From contig CAMCDS010000006.1 in assembly GCA_945873625.1 (NCBI GenBank), forward strand, positions 1 to 64,000: a DNA stretch of 64,000 nucleotides, in the 5' to 3' direction. Source of the stretch: an uncultured Porphyromonadaceae bacterium. GTDB lineage: Bacteria > Bacteroidota > Bacteroidia > Bacteroidales > Muribaculaceae. Under the pieces are notes generated by a model. The model was given only the letters and a program-made list of their open reading frames with translations, did not search any database and was not told the origin of the DNA. A program made the translations under genes and the position numbers. Below, piece by piece: positions 1 to 9,189 of this stretch (the first letter of the stretch is position 1; each line of letters opens with the position of its first letter).

Positions 1-40
1 ATTTTCCACCTTGAGGAAAAGATTTACGAGTAACCCGGAG

Positions 41-72
41 CTTGCACGGAACGACATTTATTTGTAATTTTG
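41..72 (+). promoter_or_regulatory. Bacteroidota promoter of umuC
   Basis: CTTG (41-44), a 20-nt spacer and TAATTTTG (65-72) match the Bacteroidota housekeeping promoter with one change in the -33 box. It lies 70 bp before the umuC start. I cannot recognise a LexA/SOS operator here. Confidence 0.6.
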
Positions 73-141
73 CATTGCCGGGTCCGTCCGGCCCGATTCC
101 GGATGCGGACATCGGCTCAACCACACAACTCTTCCTGACAA

Positions 142-1413
142 ATGACCGGACTGGCCGACTGCAACAACTTCTTCGTCTCGTGCGAACGATCGCTCGACCC
201 TTCGCTCGAAGGGATACCCGTCGTGGTGCTCAGCAACAACGACGGATGTGCCATCGCGCGAAGCAACGAGGCAAAGCGTCTCGGCATAAAAATGGGTCAG
301 CCGGCTTTCGAACTGCGAAGCCTCATAGCGTCGGGAAAGCTCACCGCCCTGTCGGGAAACCATCTGCTATACCGCGACATAAGCCTGAAAGTGCACTCCA
401 TCTTCCGACGCTTCGTGCCGGCGGCCATCGACTATTCGGTCGACGAATCGTTTCTCGACTTTTCCGGAATACCCGACGACGTGCTCCCCTCCATTGCAGA
501 AGGGATACGGCGCACGTGCCTCGAAGAGCTGAGGATACCCGTAACCATCGGCATTGCCGCCACCAAGACCCTCGCCAAGATATGCACCCACTCATGCAAG
601 CACCGGGGCGAGGGAGTCGGTGTGCTCACCGACCGCAAGGAGATTGAATCGGAACTCAATGGACTCGCCATCAACGAACTCTGGGGAATAGGTCGCCGCC
701 TCACCCGCCGCCTTACGTCGGAGGGCGTATATTCGATCGGCGACTTCTACCGGCGGCCTCTGATATGGGTAAGAAGCACACTCGGAGTCAACGGCGAGCG
801 CTCATGGCGCGAGCTCCACGGAGAGAGCTGCATTGAGCTCAACCACGTAGACCGGGCCATCCAGAACTCTGTAAGCGAGAGCCGCACGTTCCCGTTCGAC
901 ACCGACAGCTACGACTACATACGCGCACGCATAGCCATCTACACAGCCGATTGCGCGCGCAAGCTCCGCGCGATGAACGGGCTGACGCGACAGCTGACCG
1001 TCTATCTCGCCTCCAACCGCTTCCATACTGAAAACGGCTACTACGCCCCCTCGGCCGGCATGCGATTCGAGCGACCCACATCCGACACCACCCTGCTCGT
1101 CAGCACCGCCATCGAGTGTCTGCGGGGAATCATCACCCCCGGCCTGGGCTACAAGCGTGCCGGCGTGATACTTTCCGACATAATTCCGGCCGGTCCCGTC
1201 ACCCCGTCGCTTTTCGACGAGCTTCCCGACCCGGCCGACATCAGGCGCGCCGGCACCGACCGCAAGCGCGCCGAAGCGCTCGACAAGGCCATAGACCGCA
1301 TCAACCGCGACATAGGCGCCCCCCGCCTGAGACTGGCCTCACAGCTCACCCCGGGCCACCCCGGACACAACGACGGCTACAGCTCGTCGTTTCAGGCACC
1401 TTCACGCCGCTGA
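142..1413 (+). CDS. umuC: Y-family DNA polymerase, UmuC type
   Basis: Error-prone translesion polymerase subunit (catalytic part of Pol V). The 423 residues match the usual UmuC length. The start gives the family N-terminus LADCNNFF with catalytic Asp6. Asp101-Glu102 in SVDESFLDF supply the second carboxylate cluster, and SNNDGCAIARSNEAK near residue 31 is the family signature. A helix-hairpin-helix segment (LWGIGRRL, about residue 180) and the DUF4113-like C-terminal tail are present. The gene starts about 70 bp after a good promoter and has no umuD beside it in the visible sequence, although UmuD normally precedes UmuC. The activating UmuD is therefore elsewhere or missing. The family call is firm; SOS control is assumed from the family only. 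Confidence 0.93.
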   Translation: MTGLADCNNFFVSCERSLDPSLEGIPVVVLSNNDGCAIARSNEAKRLGIKMGQPAFELRSLIASGKLTALSGNHLLYRDISLKVHSIFRRFVPAAIDYSVDESFLDFSGIPDDVLPSIAEGIRRTCLEELRIPVTIGIAATKTLAKICTHSCKHRGEGVGVLTDRKEIESELNGLAINELWGIGRRLTRRLTSEGVYSIGDFYRRPLIWVRSTLGVNGERSWRELHGESCIELNHVDRAIQNSVSESRTFPFDTDSYDYIRARIAIYTADCARKLRAMNGLTRQLTVYLASNRFHTENGYYAPSAGMRFERPTSDTTLLVSTAIECLRGIITPGLGYKRAGVILSDIIPAGPVTPSLFDELPDPADIRRAGTDRKRAEALDKAIDRINRDIGAPRLRLASQLTPGHPGHNDGYSSSFQAPSRR

Positions 1414-1455
1414 AACCATTTTACGCCCCACATCGTTAAAAATTTGAGGCGACAT

Positions 1456-1487
1456 CTTGCCTCGCTCGTAAATTTATATTAACTTTG
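1456..1487 (+). promoter_or_regulatory. Bacteroidota promoter of dapA
   Basis: CTTG (1456-1459), a 20-nt spacer and TAACTTTG (1480-1487). The -7 box is a perfect match. It sits about 40 bp before the dapA ATG. Confidence 0.7.
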
Positions 1488-1527
1488 TGCTGACGTAACC
1501 CCGAAAGGGGCAAATCAAAAATTTTTT

Positions 1528-2436
1528 ATGGCAACATTCAATCTCAAAGGCCTCGGTGTGGCTCTTGTAACACCCTTCAAGGAAGACAAGACAATCGACA
1601 TCGACGCCCTCGACAAGCTGCTCGACTCGTTTGTGGACGCGAAAGTCGACTTCATCGTCGTGCTCGGCACCACAGGCGAGACCCCCACGCTCTATCCCGA
1701 AGAGAAAAAGCTTATCAAAGATCGTGTGCGCGCACGCATAGCCGGACGCATACCCCTCGTGGTCGGCGTCGGCGGCAACCATACCATGGCAGTGGTAGAC
1801 GAACTGATGAACGGCGACTTCGACGGCTTCGACGCCGTGCTGTCGGTGGTGCCCTACTACAACAAACCATCGCAGGAAGGCCTCTACCAGCACTATAAGA
1901 CAATCGCCGAGGCTTCGCCGCTCCCGGTGATTCTCTACAACGTGCCCGGACGCACGGGCGTCAACCTCACGGCCGACACCACCCTGCGGCTCGCACGCGA
2001 CTGCGACAACATAATCGGCATCAAGGAGGCATCGGGCAATTTCGTGCAGATCGAGGAAATCATCAAGCGCAAGCCCGAGAGCTTCCAGGTGATATCGGGC
2101 GACGACGGAATCACCTATCCCCTCATGACGCTGGGCGCCGTAGGCGTGATTTCAGTAATCGGCAACGCCTTCCCCAAGGAGTTCGGCCGGATGGTGCGTC
2201 TCTGCCTTGCCCACAAGTTTGACGAAGCCCTGAAGATCCACTTCAAGTTCACCGAGCTTTTCAACCTCATGTTTGTCGACGGCAACCCCGCCGGAGTGAA
2301 GTGCGCACTCAAGGAGCTCGGCATGATATCCAACGAACTCCGTCTCCCTCTCGTGCCCACACGCCTCTCGACTAACGAGAAGATACATACCGTGATGGAG
2401 GCCATCCTCTCCGACCGCACGGGGCTTCATGACTGA
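1528..2436 (+). CDS. dapA: 4-hydroxy-tetrahydrodipicolinate synthase
   Basis: Condenses pyruvate with aspartate semialdehyde in the lysine and diaminopimelate pathway; cytosolic TIM barrel. The 302 residues are near the usual 290-300. Visible residues are GTTGE (47-51, pyruvate-binding Thr pair), YNVPGRTG (Tyr137, proton relay) and the Schiff-base Lys166 in GIKEASGN. It has its own promoter and lies 45 bp upstream of dnaG on the same strand, so the two may be co-transcribed. No lysine riboswitch is visible in the short leader. Confidence 0.96.
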   Translation: MATFNLKGLGVALVTPFKEDKTIDIDALDKLLDSFVDAKVDFIVVLGTTGETPTLYPEEKKLIKDRVRARIAGRIPLVVGVGGNHTMAVVDELMNGDFDGFDAVLSVVPYYNKPSQEGLYQHYKTIAEASPLPVILYNVPGRTGVNLTADTTLRLARDCDNIIGIKEASGNFVQIEEIIKRKPESFQVISGDDGITYPLMTLGAVGVISVIGNAFPKEFGRMVRLCLAHKFDEALKIHFKFTELFNLMFVDGNPAGVKCALKELGMISNELRLPLVPTRLSTNEKIHTVMEAILSDRTGLHD

Positions 2437-2481
2437 CAGACTGCTCCCCCCGGACCGACGACAAGATAACACCGACGCGCC

Positions 2482-4686
2482 GTGATAGACCGTAACACTG
2501 CCGAACGGATTAAAGACGCCGCAAACATAGTGGAGGTGGTGAGCGACTACGTCCACCTCGTAAGGCGCGGCTCCAACTTCATGGGTCTGTGCCCGTTTCA
2601 CAACGAGCGCACGCCCTCTTTTTCCGTAAGCCCGCGCCGCAACATGTGTTACTGCTTCTCGTGCCACAAGGGAGGCTCGCCGGTCAACTTCATAATGGAG
2701 AAGGAGGGGATAAACTATCACGACGCCCTCCTTCATCTCGCAAAGAAATACGGCATCCCGGTAGAGGAACGCCAGCTCACCGACGAGGAGCGCCGGCAGC
2801 AGAGCCGACGCGAAGGGATGCTCGTGGCCAACGAATGGGCCATGAACGAGATGCAGCGCAATCTCACCGAGACCGACGAGGGCCGCGACGTAGGTCTGCA
2901 ATATTTCTCACAGCGCGGCCTCACCGACGAGGCCATCAAGGCATTCCGCCTCGGTTACGCCCTCGACCGTCCGGGCGCGCTGCAGGAGGCCGCCCGAAAG
3001 GCCGGCATCGACCTCGAGACCCTCAAAAGCGTGGGGCTCGTCGGAACATCGCAGCAGGGCCACCCTTACGACCGCTTCCGCGGACGCGTAATCTTCCCGG
3101 TGCTCAATCCGGCCGGCAAGGTGGTGGCATTCGGCGGACGCGACCTCAAAGGAGGCCCGGCAAAATATGTCAACTCCCCCGAGTCGGACATCTACAAGAA
3201 GAGCCGCGAGCTCTACGGCATATATCAGGCCAAGGGGGAGATAGTGAGGCAAGACAAGTGCTTCCTCGTGGAGGGATACATGGACGTGATCGGGATGTGG
3301 CAGTCGGGGATGCGAAATGTGATCGCATCCTCTGGCACGGCCCTCACCGACGGACAGATAGCCCTCATCCACCGTTTCACCGACAACATCACGCTCCTCT
3401 ACGACGGCGACGCTGCCGGAATCAAGGCCTCGCTCCGAGGCATCGACATGCTGCTCAGCCACAAGATGAAGGTGAAGGTGCTCCTTCTGCCCGACGGACA
3501 TGACCCCGACTCTTTCGCGCGCGTCAACACCCCCGAGGAGTTCAGGGAATACGTGGAGAAGCATGAGACCGACATCATCCGCTTCAAGGCGGAAGTGCTG
3601 ATGAAAGACGCCGCCTCCGACCCTCTCCGCCGGTCAGAGGCCGTAAAAAGCGTCGTGCAGTCCCTCGCATGCATTCCCGACCCCATCACGGCCAACATCT
3701 ATATCCAGGAATGTGCCGCGCTCATGGGCGTAGACGAGACTCTCATATCACGCGAGACTGCCCGCTATCGGTCGATACGCCTCGAGCAGCTGCGCACCGA
3801 GCGCCGCCAGGAGCAGGACCGCCGCCGCATAGGCACCGACATCGACCGCACGCAGCCCGCCCGGCAGCCGTCGGCAGGCAGACAGGAGGCTCCTGCGGCA
3901 CAGACAGTTCAATCCGAAGAGACAAAGGCTCCGTCGGTCAATCCGCTCACCCCGCTCGAGAGGCAGGTGATAAGATACTGCGTGCGCTACGGCATGATGG
4001 ATTTTTGCGAGGGGAACGATGCCGAAGGCAATCCCTGCTGGCTCAACCTTGCGGAATATGTCGACGCAGAGCTCAGGGCCGACTATATGGACTTCTCGAC
4101 ACCCTTGTTCCGCAAGATTCTCGACGAGGTGATGACCCTCAAAGAGCGTTTCTACGCGGAGTTTGACCAGATGGTCGAGAATCAGGCTCCCGTGGTGGAG
4201 CAGCGCCGGCGCGAGAAGATAGCGGAGCTGGCAGCGCGCGACCTCGACATGGACACCCTGGCACGCGAGGAGCAGAAGATGGAAGACGCCCTTAGCGAGG
4301 AAGCCCACCGCGAGCAGCTGCTCTTCGCCGCCGATTTCACCGGGCGTGTGCTTTCGAGCCACGAGGACGACGACGTGCGCCGGTTTGCCATAGAGTGCAT
4401 GAACGATATCCAGCCCCTCAGCCGCCGGTTCGAGCAGATGGCCTCGTCGGTGCCCGAGTACGAGAGGCTCATCGACCTGATTCCCCGGGCCATGACAGAA
4501 TGGAGGCAGGGGATTATCCGCGGACGCATAGAGGAGCTTATGGTCTCGCTCAGACAGGCCCAGAGCGATGGCGACACCGAGCGCCTCGAAACCATCATGA
4601 AAGAAATAAGCGGCCTGCACCGGAAGCAGGCGAAGATAGCCAAAGGGATCGGGGAAAGGGTGATTTCACCCCGGGGACTGGGATGA
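2482..4686 (+). CDS. dnaG: DNA primase
   Basis: Makes RNA primers at the replication fork. The 734-residue protein begins with the CHC2 zinc ribbon: CPFH (Cys37, His40) and CFSC (Cys58, Cys61). The catalytic core and Toprim domain follow (GYMDVIGMWQ, then the LLYDGDAAG acidic motif at about residue 305-315). After a low-complexity linker near residues 445-480 (RTQPARQPSAGRQEAPAAQ) comes a helical C-terminal region that would contact the DnaB helicase. The start is GTG; MIDRNTAERIKD is a typical primase N-terminus, so the start is secure. It is probably transcribed with dapA. Confidence 0.96.
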   Translation: MIDRNTAERIKDAANIVEVVSDYVHLVRRGSNFMGLCPFHNERTPSFSVSPRRNMCYCFSCHKGGSPVNFIMEKEGINYHDALLHLAKKYGIPVEERQLTDEERRQQSRREGMLVANEWAMNEMQRNLTETDEGRDVGLQYFSQRGLTDEAIKAFRLGYALDRPGALQEAARKAGIDLETLKSVGLVGTSQQGHPYDRFRGRVIFPVLNPAGKVVAFGGRDLKGGPAKYVNSPESDIYKKSRELYGIYQAKGEIVRQDKCFLVEGYMDVIGMWQSGMRNVIASSGTALTDGQIALIHRFTDNITLLYDGDAAGIKASLRGIDMLLSHKMKVKVLLLPDGHDPDSFARVNTPEEFREYVEKHETDIIRFKAEVLMKDAASDPLRRSEAVKSVVQSLACIPDPITANIYIQECAALMGVDETLISRETARYRSIRLEQLRTERRQEQDRRRIGTDIDRTQPARQPSAGRQEAPAAQTVQSEETKAPSVNPLTPLERQVIRYCVRYGMMDFCEGNDAEGNPCWLNLAEYVDAELRADYMDFSTPLFRKILDEVMTLKERFYAEFDQMVENQAPVVEQRRREKIAELAARDLDMDTLAREEQKMEDALSEEAHREQLLFAADFTGRVLSSHEDDDVRRFAIECMNDIQPLSRRFEQMASSVPEYERLIDLIPRAMTEWRQGIIRGRIEELMVSLRQAQSDGDTERLETIMKEISGLHRKQAKIAKGIGERVISPRGLG

Positions 4687-4724
4687 CGCCGTCCCGACTT
4701 CCTCTCCCGATAAACAGATGATAT

Positions 4725-5681
4725 ATGAACATTCTTGAAATCAACGGACTGACAAAGCATTATGCCGACAAGACGGCTCTCGACAACGTGAGCTTCAACG
4801 TTGAGGCCGGTTCGATATGCGGGCTGCTCGGTCCCAACGGAGCCGGAAAGACCACACTGCTCCGAATCATAAACTCCATACTCGTGAGCGACTCCGGCAC
4901 GGTAACCGTCAACGGTGAGCCTGCCTCGCGCCACGCCAACCGTCTGATCGGGTATATGCCCGAAGAACGCGGACTCTACGACAAGATGCGCGTCGAGGAC
5001 CAGATAATGTATTTCGGACTTCTCAAGGGGGGCGACCCCGCCCGGCTGAGAGAGGTGATGAACGAATACATGGAGCTTTTCAACCTCACCGCCGACCGCC
5101 GCCGAAGGGTGAAGGAGCTGTCGAAGGGCAACCAGCAGAAGGTACAGATCATCGCCACGCTGGTGCATGAGCCGGAACTCGTCATACTCGACGAGCCTTT
5201 CAGCGGATTCGACCCCATCAACGGCGCCCTGCTTCAGAAGCTGATCGAGCGGCTTCATGAGAAGGGGGCCACGGTGATGCTCTCGTCGCACAACATGCCG
5301 GCCATCGAGGAGATTTGCTCTGACATCGCCCTCATCAACCACGGACGCCTGCTGCTCAACGGACACATTGCCGACATAAAGCAGGCCCACCAGACGCAGA
5401 ACCTGCTTCTCACCACGCGCAATCCAATCTCGATACCGATGATGATGGACACGGGTCTGCTCGACGCAATAGAGCCGACCGATACGCTCAACTGGCGAAA
5501 AGGAAACGCCTACCGCCTTAAAAAACGCGACGGAGCTACCAACACGCAGATTCTCGACGCCGTGGCCATGCAGGGCGATGTGGTCCATTTCGAGGAGGAA
5601 CTCCCCACACTCAACGATATTTTCATCTCCTACACCCTTCCGCAGGAGCAACAACAGTCGCAAACCGTCAACAACCGATAA
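4725..5681 (+). CDS. ABC transporter ATP-binding protein, NatA-like
   Basis: Nucleotide-binding subunit of an ABC-2 type exporter (318 residues). Walker A is GPNGAGKT (36-43). The signature LSKGNQQK, Walker B ILDEPFSGFDP and the H-loop SSHNM are all present. About 90 C-terminal residues lie beyond the ATPase core, as in NatA/CcmA-type exporters of Bacteroidota. It ends 3 bp before the permease gene, so the two form a pair. The substrate cannot be told from sequence; sodium, drugs or lipids are all possible for this family. Confidence 0.9.
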   Translation: MNILEINGLTKHYADKTALDNVSFNVEAGSICGLLGPNGAGKTTLLRIINSILVSDSGTVTVNGEPASRHANRLIGYMPEERGLYDKMRVEDQIMYFGLLKGGDPARLREVMNEYMELFNLTADRRRRVKELSKGNQQKVQIIATLVHEPELVILDEPFSGFDPINGALLQKLIERLHEKGATVMLSSHNMPAIEEICSDIALINHGRLLLNGHIADIKQAHQTQNLLLTTRNPISIPMMMDTGLLDAIEPTDTLNWRKGNAYRLKKRDGATNTQILDAVAMQGDVVHFEEELPTLNDIFISYTLPQEQQQSQTVNNR

Positions 5682-5684
5682 GCA

Positions 5685-6584
5685 ATGTCGCAACTATCAC
5701 TCATAATCAAGAACGAATATCTCACCGACATCCGGGCAAAGTCGTTCTGGATATCCACTCTCGTATTTCCCCTCGTGATGATAGCGTTCGGCGTCTTCAT
5801 CGCCTTTCTGGCCGAAGACTCCGACTCGCTGACCAAAGCCGCCAACTTCGCGGCGCCTGAAGAAGACTCCATGACTCCGGCCAAAGCCCTCGGCATGATG
5901 CTCGGTATGTTGCTCACGCTTTTCATAATGATGTATGGAGCCTCGATATTCAACAAGGTAAAGACCGAGAAATGCAACCGCATAGTAGAGATTCTGGCCA
6001 CTTGCGTCGACGGACGCACGATGATGCTCGCCAAGATAGTGAGCGTCGGCCTCGTCGGTCTCACCCAGCTGCTGCTCTGGTTTGCGATTACCGGTATCCT
6101 CGTGGCCGGACTCTTCATCGTGTTCTCACCCTCGATACCGCTCGACTTCCTCGCAGGCGCCATGTTCTGGAACAGCCTTGTGTGGAGCCTCTTCTTCTTC
6201 ATTGGCGGCTATATATTCTACGGCTCGCTCTTCGCTGCTGTCGGCGCAATGACCGACAAGAACAATGAGAATCAGGAATATATGTCGATACTGACATTCG
6301 TGCTTCTGGCTGCCTTCTATATCGGAGAATATGCCGTCGACAACGGCGACGGACTCTTCGCCACAATCTGCATGTACATCCCCTTCGTGTCGCCGACTGT
6401 AGGCACGGTCAATGCCATCGGAGGCACCAGCCCTCTCTGGATGTGCATCCTTTCGGTGGCGGTGCTTTATCTCTGCGCTCTGGGCTCTATCGCCTTCGCC
6501 GGCAAAATCTATACCTCTTCACTTCTGCTTAAGGGAAAAAAGTTCTCTCCCCGCGACATCATAACCTTCCTCCGCTCGAAATGA
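5685..6584 (+). CDS. ABC-2 type permease, compact NatB-like
   Basis: Membrane subunit paired with the preceding ATPase. It starts with the family N-terminus (IIKNEYLTDIRAKSFWIS), followed by a first membrane helix (about 20-45). The next helix starts only about 45 residues later (MMLGMLLTLFIMMYGASI). NVKTEKCNRIVEI-type sequence then leads into the usual cytoplasmic motif (KVKTEKCNRIVEILA) and four more helices. Relatives of this family are usually about 400-450 residues with a large extracytoplasmic domain between helices 1 and 2; here (299 residues) that domain is almost gone. The reading frame is intact. Confidence 0.85.
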   Translation: MSQLSLIIKNEYLTDIRAKSFWISTLVFPLVMIAFGVFIAFLAEDSDSLTKAANFAAPEEDSMTPAKALGMMLGMLLTLFIMMYGASIFNKVKTEKCNRIVEILATCVDGRTMMLAKIVSVGLVGLTQLLLWFAITGILVAGLFIVFSPSIPLDFLAGAMFWNSLVWSLFFFIGGYIFYGSLFAAVGAMTDKNNENQEYMSILTFVLLAAFYIGEYAVDNGDGLFATICMYIPFVSPTVGTVNAIGGTSPLWMCILSVAVLYLCALGSIAFAGKIYTSSLLLKGKKFSPRDIITFLRSK

Positions 6585-6586
6585 CG

Positions 6587-6618
6587 GTTGGCCGGGTCGC
6601 GAAAATTTGCTAATTTTG
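6587..6618 (+). promoter_or_regulatory. Bacteroidota promoter of tgt
   Basis: GTTG (6587-6590), a 20-nt spacer and TAATTTTG (6611-6618). It begins just after the permease stop codon. It shows that an upstream TTG at 6588 cannot be the tgt start and supports the ATG at 6639. Confidence 0.65.
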
Positions 6619-6638
6619 CAGGCTTAAATCAAGAAGGA

Positions 6639-7763
6639 ATGAAATTCAGAATAGAAGCCACAAGCGGACACGCGCGTGCCGGCGTCTTCACTACCGACCA
6701 CGGAGACGTAGCCACACCGGTATTCATGCCGGTAGGCACGGTGGCCTCGGTGAAGGCCGTGCACCAGCGCGAGCTCCGCGACGACATAAAGGCCCGCATA
6801 ATTCTGGGCAACACGTATCACCTTTACCTGCGCCCGGGAACCGAAATCCTCCGCAAGGCCGGAGGACTGCATAAGTTCATGGGCTGGGAACGCCCGATAC
6901 TCACCGACTCGGGTGGCTTCCAGGTGTTCTCCCTCTCCTCGCAGCGCAAGCTGCGCGAGGAAGGCGCACTCTTCAGAAGCCACATCGACGGCAGCAAGCA
7001 TCTATTCACGCCCGAGAACGTGGTCGACATACAGCGCACCATCGGTTCCGACATAATGATGGCGCTCGACGAATGTGCGCCGGGCACCGCCGACTACGAC
7101 TATGCCGCCCGGTCGCTGCAACTCACCCACCGCTGGCTGCGCCGGGGATGGGACCACTATAAGCAGACCGAACCCGTATACGGACACTATCAGTCGTTCT
7201 TCCCGATAGTGCAGGGATGCGTCTACCCCGACCTGCGGCGCGAATCGGCCGAGTTTGTGGCTTCGCTCGGAGCGGACGGCAACGCCATCGGCGGGCTGGC
7301 CGTAGGCGAACCGACCGAAAAGATGTATGAGATGATCGAGGTGGTCAACGAGATTCTTCCGTCTGACCGTCCCCGCTACCTGATGGGAGTAGGGACACCG
7401 GCCAACATACTCGAAGCCATCGACAGGGGCGTTGACATGATGGACTGCGTGATGCCGACCCGCAACGGACGCAACGGCATGATATTTACCCGCAACGGCA
7501 TCATGAACATGCGCAACCGTAAATGGGCCGACGATTTCGCGCCCCTCGACGAAGGCGGACCAGCATGGATCGACGAGGCTTATTCAAGGGCTTACGTCCG
7601 CCACCTCGTTACCACCGGCGAGATTCTCGGATTGCAGATATGCTCTATCCACAACCTCGCCTTCTATCTATGGCTTGTCGACGAGGCGCGACGCCACATC
7701 GTGGCCGGCGACTTCCCCGAATGGAAGGCCGACATGGTGGAACGCGTATGCAGACGTCTTTGA
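6639..7763 (+). CDS. tgt: tRNA-guanine transglycosylase
   Basis: Exchanges guanine-34 for the queuosine precursor in GUN tRNAs. The 374 residues match the family length from MKFRIEATSGHARAG. The start at 6639 is chosen because the promoter lies just before it and AAGAAGGA directly precedes it. Active-site elements are present: DSGGFQVFSL, GGLAVGEP and the nucleophile region DCVMPTRNGRNG. Oddly, the zinc site is gone. Where the family has a Cys-x-Cys-x-x-Cys cluster before YSRAY, this protein reads EGGPAWIDEA with no cysteine; only the later His in SIHNLAFY remains. The call is firm; the missing metal site is discussed as a finding. Confidence 0.95.
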   Translation: MKFRIEATSGHARAGVFTTDHGDVATPVFMPVGTVASVKAVHQRELRDDIKARIILGNTYHLYLRPGTEILRKAGGLHKFMGWERPILTDSGGFQVFSLSSQRKLREEGALFRSHIDGSKHLFTPENVVDIQRTIGSDIMMALDECAPGTADYDYAARSLQLTHRWLRRGWDHYKQTEPVYGHYQSFFPIVQGCVYPDLRRESAEFVASLGADGNAIGGLAVGEPTEKMYEMIEVVNEILPSDRPRYLMGVGTPANILEAIDRGVDMMDCVMPTRNGRNGMIFTRNGIMNMRNRKWADDFAPLDEGGPAWIDEAYSRAYVRHLVTTGEILGLQICSIHNLAFYLWLVDEARRHIVAGDFPEWKADMVERVCRRL

Positions 7764-7795
7764 CCACTGACAAGCATTCCTAAGTAATCCTTATC

Positions 7796-9061
7796 ATGCG
7801 TTTTTCATTCTTCAAGCGGAAAAAGGAGGCAAAGCCGGCTGAGGCAGCAGGCTATGACGTCGTCGACGCCGAAAGTGCCGGAGAGGCTGATGCCGGCGGC
7901 ACCATGGTGTCGGAAGAGCTGACGGTGGATGCTCCGCAGCCGCAGGAGAGGCCTCGCCGCCGCTTCTCGCTCTCATGGCTCAAACCGAAGACTCTCGACC
8001 GGTATATCCTCGGAAAGTTTCTCGGAACATACTTTATGGCCACCGTCCTGTTTCTTGCCGTCATCGCGATGTTTGACGTTACAGAGAAGCTCGACGCTTT
8101 CCTCACCGCCCCGCTGAAAGAGACGCTTTTCGACTATTTCCTCTCTTTTCTCCCCTACTTCGCCAATCAGCTCTCCCCGCTCTTTGTCTTCATTTCCGTG
8201 ATATTCTTCACATCGAAGATGGCCGGCAATTCGGAGATAATCGCCATTCTCTCGAGCGGAGTCAGTTTCCGGAGGCTTCTGCTGCCCTACATGGCCGGAG
8301 CGGCATTCATCGCCGCCCTGACATTCGTGCTCAGCAACTATCTGATACCCCCGACCAACGAGAAACGCATCGACTACACCAACAAGTATGTGCGCAACAA
8401 ACGCGTCGACACCGGCATCAACATCCAGCTTCAGGTGAAGCCCGGAGTAGTAGCTTATTTCGGGCGGTTTGACAATACAACAAAGACCGGATACCGCTTC
8501 TCGCTCGACAAGTTTGAAGGCAAACAGCTCGTGTCGAGAATGACAGCCGCCACTGTAACCTACGACACCACGAAGACCTACCAGTGGCAGGTGCATGAAT
8601 ACATGATACGCGATTTCAACGGGATGCGCGAAAAAATCAGACGGGGGTCGGTGCTCGACACGATTCTGACCATCGAGCCGCAGGATTTCCTGATTTCGTC
8701 CAACGACCAGGAGAAACTCACCACGCCTGAAATCGACGAATACGTAGAGAAGCAGAAGATGCGCGGCGTTGCCAACATACAGGCCTTCGAAATCGAACGC
8801 GAGAAGCGCTATGCCTCCACAGCCGCCGCCTTCATCCTCACGCTAATCGGCATGTCGCTCTCATCGCGCAAGGTGAAGGGAGGCATGGGACTCAATATAG
8901 GAATAGGTCTCGCCCTGAGCTTCAGCTATATCCTGTTCTCGACGGTAACCAGCTCGTTTGCCGTGTCGGGGCTCACCACCCCCTTCATCGCCATGGAAAT
9001 TCCCAACGTGGTCTACCTCGCCATAGGCCTGTACCTCTACCGCCGCGCCTCAAGATACTGA
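7796..9061 (+). CDS. LptF/LptG family permease with N-terminal extension
   Basis: Inner-membrane subunit of the lipopolysaccharide exporter (YjgP/YjgQ family). The core starts near residue 65 (LDRYILGKFLGTYF) with three membrane helices (about 75-95, 120-150, 165-185). A periplasmic beta-jellyroll region (about 195-325) and three C-terminal helices follow. It is longer than the usual ~360 residues because of a ~64-residue N-terminal stretch: MRFSFFKRKK, then an acidic Ala/Glu-rich segment. A downstream Met36 could be the start, but most of the extension would still precede the core. It follows tgt by 32 bp. Whether it is LptF or LptG is not resolved. Confidence 0.88.
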   Translation: MRFSFFKRKKEAKPAEAAGYDVVDAESAGEADAGGTMVSEELTVDAPQPQERPRRRFSLSWLKPKTLDRYILGKFLGTYFMATVLFLAVIAMFDVTEKLDAFLTAPLKETLFDYFLSFLPYFANQLSPLFVFISVIFFTSKMAGNSEIIAILSSGVSFRRLLLPYMAGAAFIAALTFVLSNYLIPPTNEKRIDYTNKYVRNKRVDTGINIQLQVKPGVVAYFGRFDNTTKTGYRFSLDKFEGKQLVSRMTAATVTYDTTKTYQWQVHEYMIRDFNGMREKIRRGSVLDTILTIEPQDFLISSNDQEKLTTPEIDEYVEKQKMRGVANIQAFEIEREKRYASTAAAFILTLIGMSLSSRKVKGGMGLNIGIGLALSFSYILFSTVTSSFAVSGLTTPFIAMEIPNVVYLAIGLYLYRRASRY

Positions 9062-9086
9062 AGATAATTCAGAAACTTGATACATT

Positions 9087-9124
9087 ACAAAATGAGACAC
9101 GTATCAAGCGTGTCTCATTTTTGT
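9087..9124. terminator. Bidirectional terminator between the LptF/G gene and the SPFH gene
   Basis: Perfect inverted repeat ATGAGACACG / CGTGTCTCAT with a 7-nt loop, flanked by A-runs on the left and T-runs on the right, between two convergent genes. Confidence 0.85.
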
Positions 9125-9189
9125 AATACTACGTGCTGAATGAACATCCCTGCAAACACGGCCTGCAATGCCGAAACAGGTGTTGCGGA

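Noticed and set aside
3301..3345. TGGCACG inside dnaG as a further sigma-54 site
   Set aside because: No TTGC element at the right spacing and it is within coding sequence; the same holds for the copies near 4258 and 43999.
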